64,000 bases of DNA from the NCBI RefSeq assembly GCF_003688995.1, contig NZ_PENI01000002.1, positions 124,001 to 188,000 of the forward strand, read 5' to 3'. This DNA comes from Streptomyces shenzhenensis. Lineage in GTDB: Bacteria > Actinomycetota > Actinomycetes > Streptomycetales > Streptomycetaceae. Below, one piece after another: positions 28,101 to 37,800 of the stretch. The notes under the pieces were generated by a model that ran no database searches, had not been told where the DNA came from, and saw nothing but the letters and a program-made list of their open reading frames with translations. Numbering within the stretch: the first letter of the stretch is position 1; the number at the start of each line of letters is the position of its first letter. A program made the translations under genes and the position numbers.

Positions 28101-28794
28101 CACCATTCTCACCCTGGCCCGGCTCACCGACGCGCTCTCGCGTGACGAGGACTTCGTCTCCGTCGCCAAGCTCTACGCACCCCGCAAGGAACTCGTGAAG
28201 GTCGTCGCCGAGCTGATCAGCGACGAGCACGTGCCGTTCCTCTCCGCCCTGCGGTACAAGCCCTCTGGAATGAAGAAGCGCGCCGACTGGGAAGAGGTGT
28301 GGGACCTTCAGCGCCAAGAGGACGCTGCGCCTGACGAGCCCGCCAAGCGAAAGATCCGGGACTCCATCCCCGTACCGCCGAAGTACACCTCGGCTGACTT
28401 CCTCCGCCCCTCCTACTGGAAGGCTCGCGGCAAGCTCGACGTGCCCAAGGAGCGGTTCGTCTCCTACGGGCAGGCCAACACCGCCACCCCCGAACTGTAC
28501 GGCTGGGCCGGCTGGGATCACCGGGAGCAGGCGCAGGCCCTCGCTACGTACTTCACCAACACCGCGCTGTCCACTGAAGAGATCACGCCCTTCCTCGCCG
28601 GCCTGCTGGAGCTCCAGCCGTGGCTGTACCAGTGGCACAACGAGTTCGACATGCTCTACAGCGGCTCCCCGGCAGACTTCTTCGCCGGTTACGGCCAGCA
28701 GAAGCAGGGTGAGCACGGACTCACCGACGACGATCTCCGTAACTGGCGGCCCCCGGCTGCGACCCGAGGCCGTCGCGCTGCTGTGAAGAAGTAG
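25186..28794 (+). CDS. pglX: BREX type 2 adenine-specific DNA methyltransferase PglX
   Basis: The protein is 1202 residues long. GTG 25186 sits in the pglW stop (GTGA) and has GAGGGAG upstream. AdoMet-binding motif I is DPTCGSGHFVLGAF near residue 240. The catalytic motif IV is VVGNPPYITV near 378, typical of N6-adenine methyltransferases. The long C-terminal part (about 550-1200) carries target recognition and the family's conserved tail, with YKPSGMKKRADWEEVW-like sequence. In Pgl/BREX, PglX methylates DNA and the system blocks phage DNA replication. The 3' half of the gene from about 26.3 to 27.4 kb uses slightly less G/C-rich codons, possibly where the recognition domain was exchanged. 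Confidence 0.95.
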   Translation: MIDRKALLNDLKQQVKAVETDLGRQVKALGDVGARLRAEYDQARKLGRTAATWNSWLDERVTQVAVAWVLGTVFVRFCEDNRLIPEPYLTGPDGDRRELAESRYDAYVESDEDPTYRGWLEKAFEELGQGQAGRLLFDKRHNPLYQVPLSHDGARELVEFWRGRDEAGALVHDFIDPLNEDGTEGWDTRFLGDLYQDLSEAARKTYALLQTPEFVEEFILDRTMNPAVREFGYEELKMIDPTCGSGHFVLGAFRRLVRLWAEGQPGKDVHERVSAALKSVHGVDVNPFAVAIARVRLLVAAMAVGGVRTLAEAAKYDWPVQLAVGDSLIKSRQSQQGNLFGEVDEDLVDELAEFKYATEDVHEYQEILRPGRYHVVVGNPPYITVKDKKLNELYRDLYPACAGTYALSVPFAQRFFELAKRGDTEGRGYGMVGQITANSFMKREFGAKLIEGYFGHAVELTEVVDTSGAYIPGHGTPTVILVGKQRGGAGRSPTIRTVRSVQSEPSAPDNAEEGLVWRAIVEQIDKPGSVGQWVSVDDLERGRYFGKQPWVLADGGLEMVEQLGKASEQIMKEVVEPPIGRAIRAGADEAYIRPLRDTYRTVADRRGIRPLMIGEIVRDWDASPEEGIWFPYAKELQPGDLTADLWPLRRLLEVRRTFQGDMADAGLQWWDYMQFTSSAYRTALSISFAFVATYNHFVLDRGGKVFNRSAPVIKLREGASEEEHLRLLGLLNSSTAGFWLKQVSQGKGGSGLGRGIQSEAWEERYEFTGTNLEEFPVPASNPTALATALDILARQFSASRASAVVEAAIPNAATLREARKTWESTRARMIALQEELDWQVYSLYNLHGEDLRASEDPDDPNIPELVVGERAFEIVLARRVAAGEASDEWFKRHNSAPITEIPARWPAPYREIVQKRIDAIESNRAIGMVERPEYKRRWATEGWDALQEKALRSWLLDRMENRDHWFDESGQPTILTLARLTDALSRDEDFVSVAKLYAPRKELVKVVAELISDEHVPFLSALRYKPSGMKKRADWEEVWDLQRQEDAAPDEPAKRKIRDSIPVPPKYTSADFLRPSYWKARGKLDVPKERFVSYGQANTATPELYGWAGWDHREQAQALATYFTNTALSTEEITPFLAGLLELQPWLYQWHNEFDMLYSGSPADFFAGYGQQKQGEHGLTDDDLRNWRPPAATRGRRAAVKK

Positions 28795-29712
28795 CCGAAA
28801 ACGACTCGGTGTTGTGCCCGGGTACGCCGATGCCGAGTCTGCCGGACGAGGAGCCGCCGGGTGGGTGTGCGAGCGGCCTCCGGACGGTATGCGCAGCTCC
28901 GCCCATACCGTTTTGCCGGGGCGGCCGGGCGAGGGGTGACGCCCCAGGCATCCGCGAGGGCGGCGACGAGGAGCAGGCCTCGGCCGGACTCGGATGTGGA
29001 GTCGGGGGTCGAGGGAGTGGGTGGGGGCCGTGACCGGGGTCGGGTACGGGTGGCCCCAGTTGTTCAGACGGTGGGAGAACCAGTCGGCGGGCGAGGCGGG
29101 CGCCGCGTGGGGGCGAGGTGAAGCGCATGGTGAACTCGCGTTCGGGTGCGAGGCGCTGTGGCATATGTCCGTCGGGGGAGTTGTTGACTTCATAGGGGCA
29201 ACGGTTGCGGACTCTGCGTAGCGTTGACCAGGCGCGACGTGCTGACGGGTGTGGGATGTACACGTGGGCGGAGCGCTTGTACGTGGCGTTGGCGTGGCCT
29301 GCTGTGCGTGTTCGAGCGGCCCGTGCCGCACTCGCCGTACAACCCACAGCCTGGACCGCGTTCGTCCAGTTCGCGGCACTCTGACAGAGCAGGGCCCTCC
29401 GCAGGCGTGGGCTTGCCGAGGGCCCTGCACGTGTCCGTCTCGTGCGGGTCTGCCAGAGCGCTCGACGTCCGCTCAGAGCGACTCAGTTTGCGGCGGCAGT
29501 CGCCTTCCTGGGTGACGATCAGCATCCTTGTCGGACCCAGCCGGCGTATGCCGGAGACGGCGGGGCGGCAGCGTGACACCGGGCGCCCAACTCGGCCGCA
29601 CAGACAGCACGTTGCGGTCGGCCCGCCTGCCAACCGTCACTCACATGAGGCGGCCCAAACTGAGCGGACGCAACTTGGTCACTGGAGGGCAGAGCTACTG
29701 TAAGTTCCTGCT
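28795..29712. other. Long non-coding stretch after pglX
   Basis: About 900 bases without an intact gene. The first part (about 28850-29190, minus strand) is a decayed ATP-binding protein gene, listed separately. From about 29200 to 29712 I find only open frames with no recognisable protein character. A promoter for the EcsC-like gene must lie near its end. Confidence 0.45.
28850..29190 (-). pseudogene. HATPase (anti-sigma-like ATP-binding protein) remnant
   Basis: On the minus strand, three frames in turn read pieces of one small protein: FTMRFTSPPRGARLARRL, then ADWFSHRLNNWGHPYPT, then ESGRGLLLVAALADAWGVTP, and finally GKTVWAELRIPS. In order these are the ends of an RsbW/SpoIIAB-like HATPase, including its G2 box (GRGLLLV). 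The central part with the N box is deleted and at least two frameshifts are needed, so the gene is dead. Such proteins are abundant in Streptomyces. Confidence 0.7.
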
Positions 29713-30576
29713 ATGAATCAGGGCAAAGTGATCGAGAACCCCGAGTCGCGCTTCTCCACTGTGCTGGTGGGCGCGGCCAGGCTTCCGGGCGTGCGTATCC
29801 ACAGGGAGGCGTACCTTCGGAGAGCGCTGGCGCGCTACTGCTCCGAGGACGAGATCCGCATAGCCATAGAAGAGACCCCCGCGGCGGCGGGTATCCCGGT
29901 CGACGTTCTGGACAAGGCGGCCAACGACTCCATCCGCTACGAAACCGCCAAGGTCAGTGCGCTCTCCGCCGCTGCCGGGATACCTGGCTTCTTCGCGCTT
30001 CCTGCCACCGTGCCCGCCGACATGGCCCAGTACTTCGGCCACATGCTGCGTATCGCGCAGAAGCTCGCCTACCTCTACAGCTGGCCCGATCTATTTGATG
30101 GCGACGGCGATGACGTCGATGACGCGACCATGGGGGTGCTCACGCTGTTCTTCGGCGTGATGTTCGGTACCCAGTCGGCGAACGCCGCTGTGGGGAAGGT
30201 CGCCGGGATGATGGCGGACCAGGTCGCCAAGAAGCTGCCTCAGAAGGCACTCACCCAAGGCGTCATCTACCCCATAGTGAAGAAGGTCGCGGGCTACATC
30301 GGTGTTCAGATGACGAAGCAGACCTTCGCGAAGAGCGTCTCGAAGGCCATCCCTGTCGTCGGGGCCGCTGTTTCCGGCGGGCTCACCTTTGCGACCTATC
30401 GCCCCATGGCCAAGCGGCTGAAGAGGCACCTCTCCGACTCGGAACTGGCGAAGCCGACGCACCGAGTCGTTGTTGTGGAAGCCGAGGCAGTCCACGAGAC
30501 CTTCGTCGCGGAACATGCTGAGAGCCATGCCTCGGACGGTACTGCCGACACGGCAGAGGGCCCTCGGTCCTCGTAG
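29713..30576 (+). CDS. EcsC-family-like protein
   Basis: This 287-residue protein has a helical N-terminus, a hydrophobic-proline segment (GIPGFFALPATVPADMAQYF) and a C-terminal amphipathic/hydrophobic region (AIPVVGAAVSGGLTFATYRP). This is the pattern of EcsC-like proteins, whose biochemical role is unknown. A strongly charged tail follows. It is the first intact cargo gene in the pglX-pglY gap. A role in defence or membrane response is only suggested by position. Confidence 0.55.
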   Translation: MNQGKVIENPESRFSTVLVGAARLPGVRIHREAYLRRALARYCSEDEIRIAIEETPAAAGIPVDVLDKAANDSIRYETAKVSALSAAAGIPGFFALPATVPADMAQYFGHMLRIAQKLAYLYSWPDLFDGDGDDVDDATMGVLTLFFGVMFGTQSANAAVGKVAGMMADQVAKKLPQKALTQGVIYPIVKKVAGYIGVQMTKQTFAKSVSKAIPVVGAAVSGGLTFATYRPMAKRLKRHLSDSELAKPTHRVVVVEAEAVHETFVAEHAESHASDGTADTAEGPRSS

Positions 30577-30695
30577 CTCACCCGCTGTGAGGGGGCGGAG
30601 GGGGAGTCCCTCGCACGCTCTCGTTCGGCTGCGGACTGTACGCGTACGCGGTGGGCTTGTACGTGGTGGTGGGCGTGACCGTTTCGTGGACTGGA

Positions 30696-31334
30696 TCACC
30701 GAGCGCCAGGCGCACCCGTCCACATGCCGGAGACTCTGGGCGGGGCAAGTGGCAGGATTTCCCGGTCGAAGAACTCGTGAAATTCCTCAGCGCGCTCGTA
30801 AAGCGCGTCAAATCCACTAGAAGTTTCCCGGATCAGTTCCCGTTCAGTGAAACGGTTGGCACCCGCCGCGTTCCCGTCGCCGTCGTAAACGACTTCGTAC
30901 ATGACGACGTCCCCGAGAATGACCACCTCGGGAGCTGGACGGTCCTTCTCGATGTCCCTGATTTTTCGGGCGTCGAGCACTTTGATGTCGTCGCCCTCAT
31001 CCACCCGCACGCGAAGCACGAACAGCTCCCACTGCACGTACGGTGTGACGGGGAATTCCACGACACGAAGGCGCCGGTGTGAAATTCCCAGCCGTGCCGC
31101 TTTCTGGAGTTCCTGCGCGTAGTCGGCGCGCCTCTCCTCGGCCAGGGACAATGCTCGTGTCCAGTCGCCGGCGGCGAAAGCCTCCCAGCTGGCGAAGCCG
31201 CGCTCCTTGAAGTGCTGTCCGCGTTCGAGCTTGTTCAGGAAGTGGATGCCGCTGGTGTAGACCCGGCCGAAGTCCTCGTGATACGTGGGGCGATCCATAC
31301 GTTCGGAGACGCCGGCAGGGAAGGAATCAAACAC
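30696..31334 (-). CDS. DUF6879-family protein
   Basis: This 212-residue protein matches the DUF6879 pattern of actinobacteria: SWEAFAAGDWTRALSLAEE, then RLRVVEFPVTPYVQWELFVL, then VVILGDVVMYEVVYDGDG, and an acidic helix to the end. No activity is known. Its start lies eight bases inside the end of the upstream 89-residue gene, so the two form a coupled pair. DUF6879 genes commonly sit beside small helix-turn-helix or defence genes in Streptomyces. Confidence 0.7.
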   Translation of the reverse strand: MFDSFPAGVSERMDRPTYHEDFGRVYTSGIHFLNKLERGQHFKERGFASWEAFAAGDWTRALSLAEERRADYAQELQKAARLGISHRRLRVVEFPVTPYVQWELFVLRVRVDEGDDIKVLDARKIRDIEKDRPAPEVVILGDVVMYEVVYDGDGNAAGANRFTERELIRETSSGFDALYERAEEFHEFFDREILPLAPPRVSGMWTGAPGAR

Positions 31335-31596
31335 TGGGGATATCCGGTTTCGCTGCGACGAGCATGTTTCGTGGGATGACGACGAGGCGTTCGTCCGAGC
31401 CGATCGAGACCCCGTCGGGCAGATTCTTGCCGAGCGACTGGGTGAGGTCTCGGCCGATTACGGCGATGTCTCCGTTGGCGAGTTCCCAGATGTCCGGGCA
31501 GTCGGGAGTTCCGGTTGTGTTTCCGAGTTCCTGGGGTGATTTCCCTAAGCGCTTTTTAAAACTGGTGTCCGGATCGGCTTCCCATGGCCTGGCCAT
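31327..31596 (-). CDS. Small conserved protein paired with DUF6879
   Basis: This 89-residue protein (MARPWEADPDTSFKKRLGKS, ending VIPRNMLVAAKPDIPSV) starts at 31596 with GAGGGAG upstream. The longer open frame beyond that has no coding look. The middle part, CPDIWELANGDIAVIGRDLT, suggests a compact beta fold. Similar small proteins precede DUF6879 genes in Streptomyces, and the eight-base overlap with that gene suggests they work together. Function unknown. Confidence 0.65.
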   Translation of the reverse strand: MARPWEADPDTSFKKRLGKSPQELGNTTGTPDCPDIWELANGDIAVIGRDLTQSLGKNLPDGVSIGSDERLVVIPRNMLVAAKPDIPSV

Positions 31597-31823
31597 CTTC
31601 GTCGCTCCCTCAGTCGGTCGGGTAGCGTCACTGTAGCGTGCACCAGAGGTGCCTGACCATGTGTCAGGCGTGGGCGGCGAGGGTAATGGCGTGGATTGAT
31701 TCCTCCTTGTCTGGCGCCGTTCAGGGGTGAGATGATATTGATCGGGAAGAAAATCATGTAAACGCCTGGCAGGTGGGACGTTTTTTCTGTGCTGTAGGGA
31801 AATCGGCGAATGGAGGGGTGGAA

Positions 31824-32234
31824 GTGGATCCGGAAGTGACCTCGCTCGCACAGAGCGCGGGGACCACCTTGGTCACGTTGATGGCGGCCGACGCCTGGCA
31901 CCGCACACGGGACGGGCTCGTCCAGCTCTGGCGCCACGTGCAACCCGAGCGTGCCGAGACCGTGGCCGCCGAGTTGGAGGTGACTCGCGAGGATGTTCTG
32001 GCCGCCACGGCGGCTGACGACCACGAGGCCTTGGACGAACTGCGTGCGCAGTGGCAGGGGCTGGTACGGCGCCTGCTTGTCGCCCGGCCCCCCGCCAGAG
32101 ACGAATTACGCAGGTTGCTGGACGAGCTCGATCCTGGCGGCTCGGCCGCCCGGCAGATCACTCAGCACGCCACCGCTTCCGGTCAGGGCCGGGTCTACCA
32201 GGCCGGACGAGACCAGCACATCACCGAGCGATGA
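31824..32234 (+). CDS. Small NLR-associated protein with C-terminal GRVYQAGRDQHI motif
   Basis: This 136-residue protein begins MDPEVTSLAQSAGTTLVTLM from GTG 31824, which has GGAGGGG six bases upstream. It is mainly helical. It ends with a Gly/Ser-rich linker and the motif SGQGRVYQAGRDQHITER. A near copy of that motif (QGRVYQASGDQHINEHHHYG) opens the NB-ARC protein encoded next, whose ATG overlaps this stop (ATGA). Sharing a short motif between a partner's C-terminus and an NLR's N-terminus is how bacterial amyloid signalling motifs are arranged. I infer an adaptor or effector role. Confidence 0.7.
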   Translation: MDPEVTSLAQSAGTTLVTLMAADAWHRTRDGLVQLWRHVQPERAETVAAELEVTREDVLAATAADDHEALDELRAQWQGLVRRLLVARPPARDELRRLLDELDPGGSAARQITQHATASGQGRVYQAGRDQHITER

Positions 32235-34387
32235 CGGGCGGGACGGACGGTCACGCCGAGGACCAGGGGCGTGTCTACCAGGCATCGGGGGACCAGCACA
32301 TCAACGAGCATCACCATTACGGTGGTGGCGGGCCGGCGCCCGGTGGCCCGGACTCGGTGCGCCGCCCGGCAGTGGGGCGGTCTCCCGTCGTACTGCGTGA
32401 CCGCAACGAGGTGATGGAACGCCTGCGGGCGAGTGTCGAGGCAGAGCGCGGTGGCGAGGTCTACGTGCTGCACGGCATGGGCGGATCAGGCAAGACGGCG
32501 GTCGCGTGCGCGCTCTTCCAGGAGATCGCCGACGAACAGGACCGGGTGGCTCTGTGGGTCAACGCCGCCGACCGTGCCAGCCTGCGCGGAGGCATGCTGG
32601 CCGTCGCCGCCGACCGAGGAGCAGGCGACGGCGAACTGCTGGCTGCCCGCAATGGCCTCCGCCCCGCGGCGGATCTCGTCTGGCGGTATCTCGACCGCTC
32701 CGCCGAGCCGTGGCTGCTGGTCCTCGACAACGCCGATGAGCCGGAGATCCTTCGGGACGGAAGCTGGCTGCGTACCAGCCCCCGCGGCGTCGTCCTGGTC
32801 ACCACACGGCGTGCTGCGGCCCGCTGGTGGCCGGGCGCCGAACTGCAGCACATCGGCGTGCTGCCGCGTGAGGATGCGGCGTTGGTGCTGTGCGACCTTG
32901 CCCCGGACAGCGGCACACCCGAGCAGGCGGCGCAGATCGCGGACCGGCTCGGGCGGCTGCCTCTCGCCCTCACCCTGGCCGGCGGCTTCCTCTCCCACCA
33001 AGTGCTCGACCCCTGGACGATGGACGCCTACGGACACCACCTCGACGGAGACGAACGGGTCCAGCTGATCGACCGAGGAGCCGACGCGTTGTCCGGACCG
33101 GACCCGCGGCACCTGGTCGGCTTGACCTGGCAGCTGACACTCGACACCTTTGAGGCACGCGGGCTGCCCGAAGGGGCGATGCTGCTCAGGCTGCTGGCCC
33201 GGTTCGCCGCCGAGCCCCTGCCGCTCAGCCTTCTCAACCACGCCGACATCAACAACGTCCTTCCCCAGGCCCGTACCGAGACAGCCCTGAGAGCACTTCT
33301 CGACCAGTCGCTGTCCGAGGTGGTCGACCTCGCTGGCGCGCGCTGCGTACAGAGTCATGGAGTGCTGCTTGACAGTGTCCGCGCGGCGACCTCCGTAGAC
33401 CTGCTGCCTGCGCTCGACACCACCGCCGTCCGGCTGCTCGACGCGGCCGTTCCTCGTGTACCTGACGCGGGCCCGTACGATCCGCAACTGCGACTGCTGG
33501 TGCCTCATGTGCTCACCCTGGTGCGACGTATCGGCGAGCCCTTGGCCGCCGCCGACGCCCTGGCCGTCGCGACGCGCCTTTCGGTCGCCCTGCACCGGAC
33601 CGGGGACTACCTCTCCGCCTGGGAGACCTCCCGCACCGCGGCGGACCTCGCACAGCGACTGCTCGGCCAGGACGACCGGCTGGTCCTGGCCGCCCGCTCC
33701 AGAACCGGCCGGGCACTGTTCCGGCTGGGCAGGTACGCCGAAGCCGAGTCGGTGCTCTGCGACGTTCGCGCCATGCAGGAGAGGCTGTTCCGGGCTGACG
33801 ACCTCGACACCCTGGACACTTCTTACGGCCTTCAGCTCGTGCTGGGGAATCTCGGCAGACGCGAGGAATCGCTCGCACTTCTGCGGACTGTCGTCACCGG
33901 CCGGCAAACGACACTGGGCCCCGCGCACCCGCTGACCCTGCGCGCCCGCGCCAGTCTGCTGGAGATGCTGCCTGCCTCCGAGGTGGTTACCGAAGAAGAC
34001 GGCGCGTTGCTTTCGCTGCCGTCGGAATGTGCCCGGCTCCTCGGCCCCGATCACACGGTGACGCTCGGCGCCGGGCATAACCACGCCTGGGCGCTGTACC
34101 TCCTGGGCCGTTTTGACGAGGCTGACGAGGAGATCCGGCTCGTCGCCGACGCGTATGTACGGCGCTTCGGCCCCGAGTACCCGATCGTGCTTGCAGCCCG
34201 GCAGCTCTTCTCCCGGACCCGGTCCGCGCTCGGCCACATGGATGTAGGGATCGAGTTGATGGCCGATGTCGTCGCGCGGCGGGAACGCGGCCTGGGCCCC
34301 GGGCATCCCTTCACGGTCGCGAGCCGTCGGCTGCTGGACGAGTACCGATCGGGGCGATGGCACCCACCGCAGCCCTCCGGTGGATGA
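32231..34387 (+). CDS. NLR-like STAND NTPase: NB-ARC plus tetratricopeptide repeats
   Basis: This 718-residue protein has an N-terminal short motif (RVYQASGDQHI, residues about 14-24), then an NB-ARC NTPase. Walker A is HGMGGSGKTAVA near residue 78, Walker B is WLLVLDNADEPE, and the GLPL-like motif is GRLPLALTLAGG. A winged-helix region follows. The last 280 residues are TPR-like helical repeats (ALHRTGDYLSAWETSRTAAD; LFRLGRYAEAESVL; LYLLGRFDEADEEI). STAND ATPases of this kind sense a trigger and oligomerise, often in anti-phage defence. It is coupled to the small gene before it. There is no obvious effector domain in the protein itself, which is why the partner's shared motif matters. Confidence 0.88.
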   Translation: MTGGTDGHAEDQGRVYQASGDQHINEHHHYGGGGPAPGGPDSVRRPAVGRSPVVLRDRNEVMERLRASVEAERGGEVYVLHGMGGSGKTAVACALFQEIADEQDRVALWVNAADRASLRGGMLAVAADRGAGDGELLAARNGLRPAADLVWRYLDRSAEPWLLVLDNADEPEILRDGSWLRTSPRGVVLVTTRRAAARWWPGAELQHIGVLPREDAALVLCDLAPDSGTPEQAAQIADRLGRLPLALTLAGGFLSHQVLDPWTMDAYGHHLDGDERVQLIDRGADALSGPDPRHLVGLTWQLTLDTFEARGLPEGAMLLRLLARFAAEPLPLSLLNHADINNVLPQARTETALRALLDQSLSEVVDLAGARCVQSHGVLLDSVRAATSVDLLPALDTTAVRLLDAAVPRVPDAGPYDPQLRLLVPHVLTLVRRIGEPLAAADALAVATRLSVALHRTGDYLSAWETSRTAADLAQRLLGQDDRLVLAARSRTGRALFRLGRYAEAESVLCDVRAMQERLFRADDLDTLDTSYGLQLVLGNLGRREESLALLRTVVTGRQTTLGPAHPLTLRARASLLEMLPASEVVTEEDGALLSLPSECARLLGPDHTVTLGAGHNHAWALYLLGRFDEADEEIRLVADAYVRRFGPEYPIVLAARQLFSRTRSALGHMDVGIELMADVVARRERGLGPGHPFTVASRRLLDEYRSGRWHPPQPSGG

Positions 34388-34816
34388 GACAGGGACGCGC
34401 GACAGCACGTTCCGGATCGCATGGTCTCTCGTGCCCGCAAGGCGTTCCGGCGCTGTGGTCCCCACGTCAGCTGTGCCCGGGGGTACACGGCACAGGGACG
34501 GTCGGTGTACCGATGTAGGGTGCTATGCGCAGGCCGCGCGACCGGTCATTCAGTACGAGGGGGAAACGAAGTGCAAACGACACAAGCCCGCCTCCCTCGG
34601 CCTGGCCGATGCCGTGGACGCCGTTCTCGCCCAGCGGTACGCGACTGACCTCCTCGCCACCGGGCAGGACCACCGGCACGTCGCACCGCCCACCCGTACT
34701 TCCGGGTCCTCTCCTGCGGCCTGGACCGGTGGCCAGCTCCGGGTCGGCGAGGCAGCCCGCACCACATCGAGTACGAGCAGCAGCACCGAACACTGTCAGG
34801 GAGAGCGAGACCCGCA
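34388..34816. other. Region upstream of pglY
   Basis: About 430 bases. A frame around 34580-34700 reads ASLGLADAVDAVLAQRYATD, which looks weakly coding, but it has no clear start and runs on into the pglY gene out of frame. I cannot support a gene. The pglY promoter should lie here; GGGAGAG at about 34798 is its ribosome site. Confidence 0.35.
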
Positions 34817-37800
34817 ATGGCCCAGCCGCCCCTCCTCCGCGATGTCATCGACATCAAGAAGAACATCTCCACCTCGGACTTCGTGCTGTCCCTCGCCGAG
34901 GCAACGACACCCGAGGGCGCCCAGCACGCGCTCAAGGACTACGTCGTCACCGAGCGGTTGCTGGAGAACTTCGACGAGGCGCTGGCGCTCATCAAGTCCT
35001 CGCTCGACGGGCACCGCTCCAAGGCGGCGTACCTGCACGGCTCGTTCGGTTCCGGTAAGTCGCACTTCATGGCTGTGCTGTACGCGCTGCTCAGTGGCGA
35101 CCCGGCCGCTCGTGCCCGTACCGAGTTCGACCCGGTGCTGACCAAGCACGAGTGGCTGACTACGGACGGCAAGCGGTTCCTGCTGGTGCCGTACCACATG
35201 CTCGGCGCGAAGGCCCTCGAACAGCGGGTGCTCGGCGGGTACGTCACGCACGTCAAGAAGCTGCACCCGGATGCTCCGACCCCGCAGGTGTACCGGACCG
35301 ACTCCCTCTTCGCCGACATCCGGGCCAACCGTGCCACCTACGGTGACGAGGCGGTCATCCGAGGTCTGGGCGGCAGCGACGCGGGCGACGGCGAGACGGA
35401 CGAGTGGGGTGAAGGCTTCGCCTGGACCCCGCAACTCCTCGACACCGCCCTCGCCGCCGAGGAGAACCACGAGGGGGGCACCCCGCTCAACCTCCGTAAC
35501 CCCTCCACCCCGGCCGAGCTGCGCGCCAAGCTGGTCAACGACGCCAGCACCAACCTTTTCCCCGGCTTCGCCAAGAACGCCACCGAGAACGAGCACGGCT
35601 TCATCTCCCTGGACGCCGGTCTGTCCGTCATCGCCGAGCACGCCAAGTCGCTCGGCTACGACGGCCTGATCCTGTTCCTGGACGAGTTGATCCTCTGGCT
35701 CGCGACCCTCATCCACGAGCAGAAGTTCGTGGCCCGCGAAGCCAGTAAGATCACGAACTTCGTGGAGGGCGGCGACGCCCGACGCGCCATCCCCGTCGTC
35801 TCGTTCATCGCCCGCCAGCGCGATCTGCGTGAACTCGTCGGCGAAGAGGTGTCCGGCGCGGCGGAAGCCTCCATCCAGGACACTCTGAACCTGGCCTCCG
35901 GCCGGTTCGACAAGATCACCCTGGAGGACCGAAACCTCCCGCAGATCGCTCACGCGCGCATCCTCAAGCCGAAGGACGCCGAGGCGGAACGGCTCGTCGA
36001 GGCGGCCTTCGAGCAGACCAAGCGGGTCGGCACCCAGGTCTGGGACACCCTCCTCGGCTCGGAGAAGGGCACGACCGGAGCGGACGCGGAGTCGTTCCGG
36101 CTGACGTACCCCTTCTCGCCGGCGTTCATGGACACGCTCGTCCACATCTCGTCCGCGCTGCAGCGCTCCCGTACCGGTCTGAAGCTGATGGGCCAACTCC
36201 TCGCCGACCACCGCAACGAGATCCGGCTCGGGCAGCTCATCCCGGTCGGCGACCTCTACCCGGTGATCGCGGAGGGCGGCGACAAGCCGTTCACCGACAG
36301 CCTGAAGGTCGTCTTCGAGGCCGCCGACAAGCTCTACAAGACCAAGCTGCGGCCCTACCTCCTCAGCTCGTACGACATCACCGAGGACGACGTCGAGCAG
36401 TACGTCAACCGGCCCGGGGCCATCACCGACCCGCAGCGCCTCAACCGCTGCCGCATGTTCGTCGGCGACAACCGGCTCGTGTGCACCCTGCTGCTGTCCG
36501 CGCTCGCGCCCAGCGTGCCCGCCCTGGCCGAACTGACCATCCGGCGGCTCGGCGCGCTCAACCACGGGTCGGTCCTCGCGCCGATCCCGGGTGCCGAAGT
36601 CGGCATCATCAAGAACAAGGTCGCCGAGTGGGCGGCCCGGTTCCCAGAGATCAAGGAGACCGGCACCGACGCCAACCCCGGCGTCCGGCTGGAGCTGTCC
36701 GGCGTCGACGTCGACTCCGTCATCGCCAACGCCCAGGTCAACGACAACCCCGGCAACCGGGTCGCCCTCGCCCGGCGCCTCCTGTCCGAGGAACTCGGCG
36801 TCGAGCACGGCCAGTTGAGTGACCAACTCAGCTTCACCTGGCGCGGTACCTCCCGCACCGCCGAGATCGTGTTCGGCAACGTCGCCGACGAGGACGAGCT
36901 GCCCGACCACGACCTGATGCCGCAGGAGGACGGTCGCTGGCGTATCGCGATAGACCTCCCCTTCGACGAGGGCGAGTGGGGTCCGGTCGAGGACGTCAAC
37001 CGCATCCGGCGGCTGCGCGAGCGCCAGCAGGGCGAGCGGTCCCGTATCGTCGCCTGGCTGCCCGCCCATCTGTCCGCGCAGCGCTTCGCCGACTTCCGGC
37101 GTCTCGTCGTCATCGACAAGGCCCTCGCCGACGAGCACCGCTTCGACACCCAGTACGCCGGCCACCTGAACGCCGACAACCGCAGCCGCGCCAAAGGCCT
37201 TCTCGAAACCCAGCGCGAGGCTCTGCTCAAGCAGGTCAAGGGTGCCTTCAAGCAGGCGTACGGGCTCGCCCAGAAGCAGGCCGCCGACGTCGTGCCCGAC
37301 TTCGACGACCACCTCGTCCCGCTGCCTGATGTCGACGGCCTCACCCTGTCCTTCGGGCAGAGCCTGCACGACGGCATCCGGCACGTCGCGGGCAAGCTGC
37401 TCGCCCACCAGTACCCGGCACACCCCGACCTCGACCCCGACGGCACCGGAATCGCCGTCAAATCCGCCGACACCCGCAAGGTGTTCACCCATGTGCGGGC
37501 TGCCGCCGAGGCGCGTGACGGGCGGGTGGAGGTCCCGGCCGCCGACCGCAAGCTGATGCAGCGGATCGCCGGGCCACTGCGCCTCGGGCAGCAGAAGGAG
37601 GCGTACTTCGAGCTGTCCCGCTACTGGGCCGACCACTTCCGCCAGCTCGCCAGCGCCCAGGGTGTCGCCGGGGACCTGTCCCTGATCACCCTGACCGACT
37701 GGACGGACAAGCCCGACCCGCGCGGCCTGCCCGATTTCCTCGCCCGGCTCGTCGTCGCCGCCTTCGCCGAGATGGACGACCGGGTGTGGGTGCGCGGCGG

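Noticed and set aside
29190..29633. Minus-strand open frame with many cysteines
   Set aside because: No regular Cys spacing, no ribosome site, and composition typical of random high-GC sequence.
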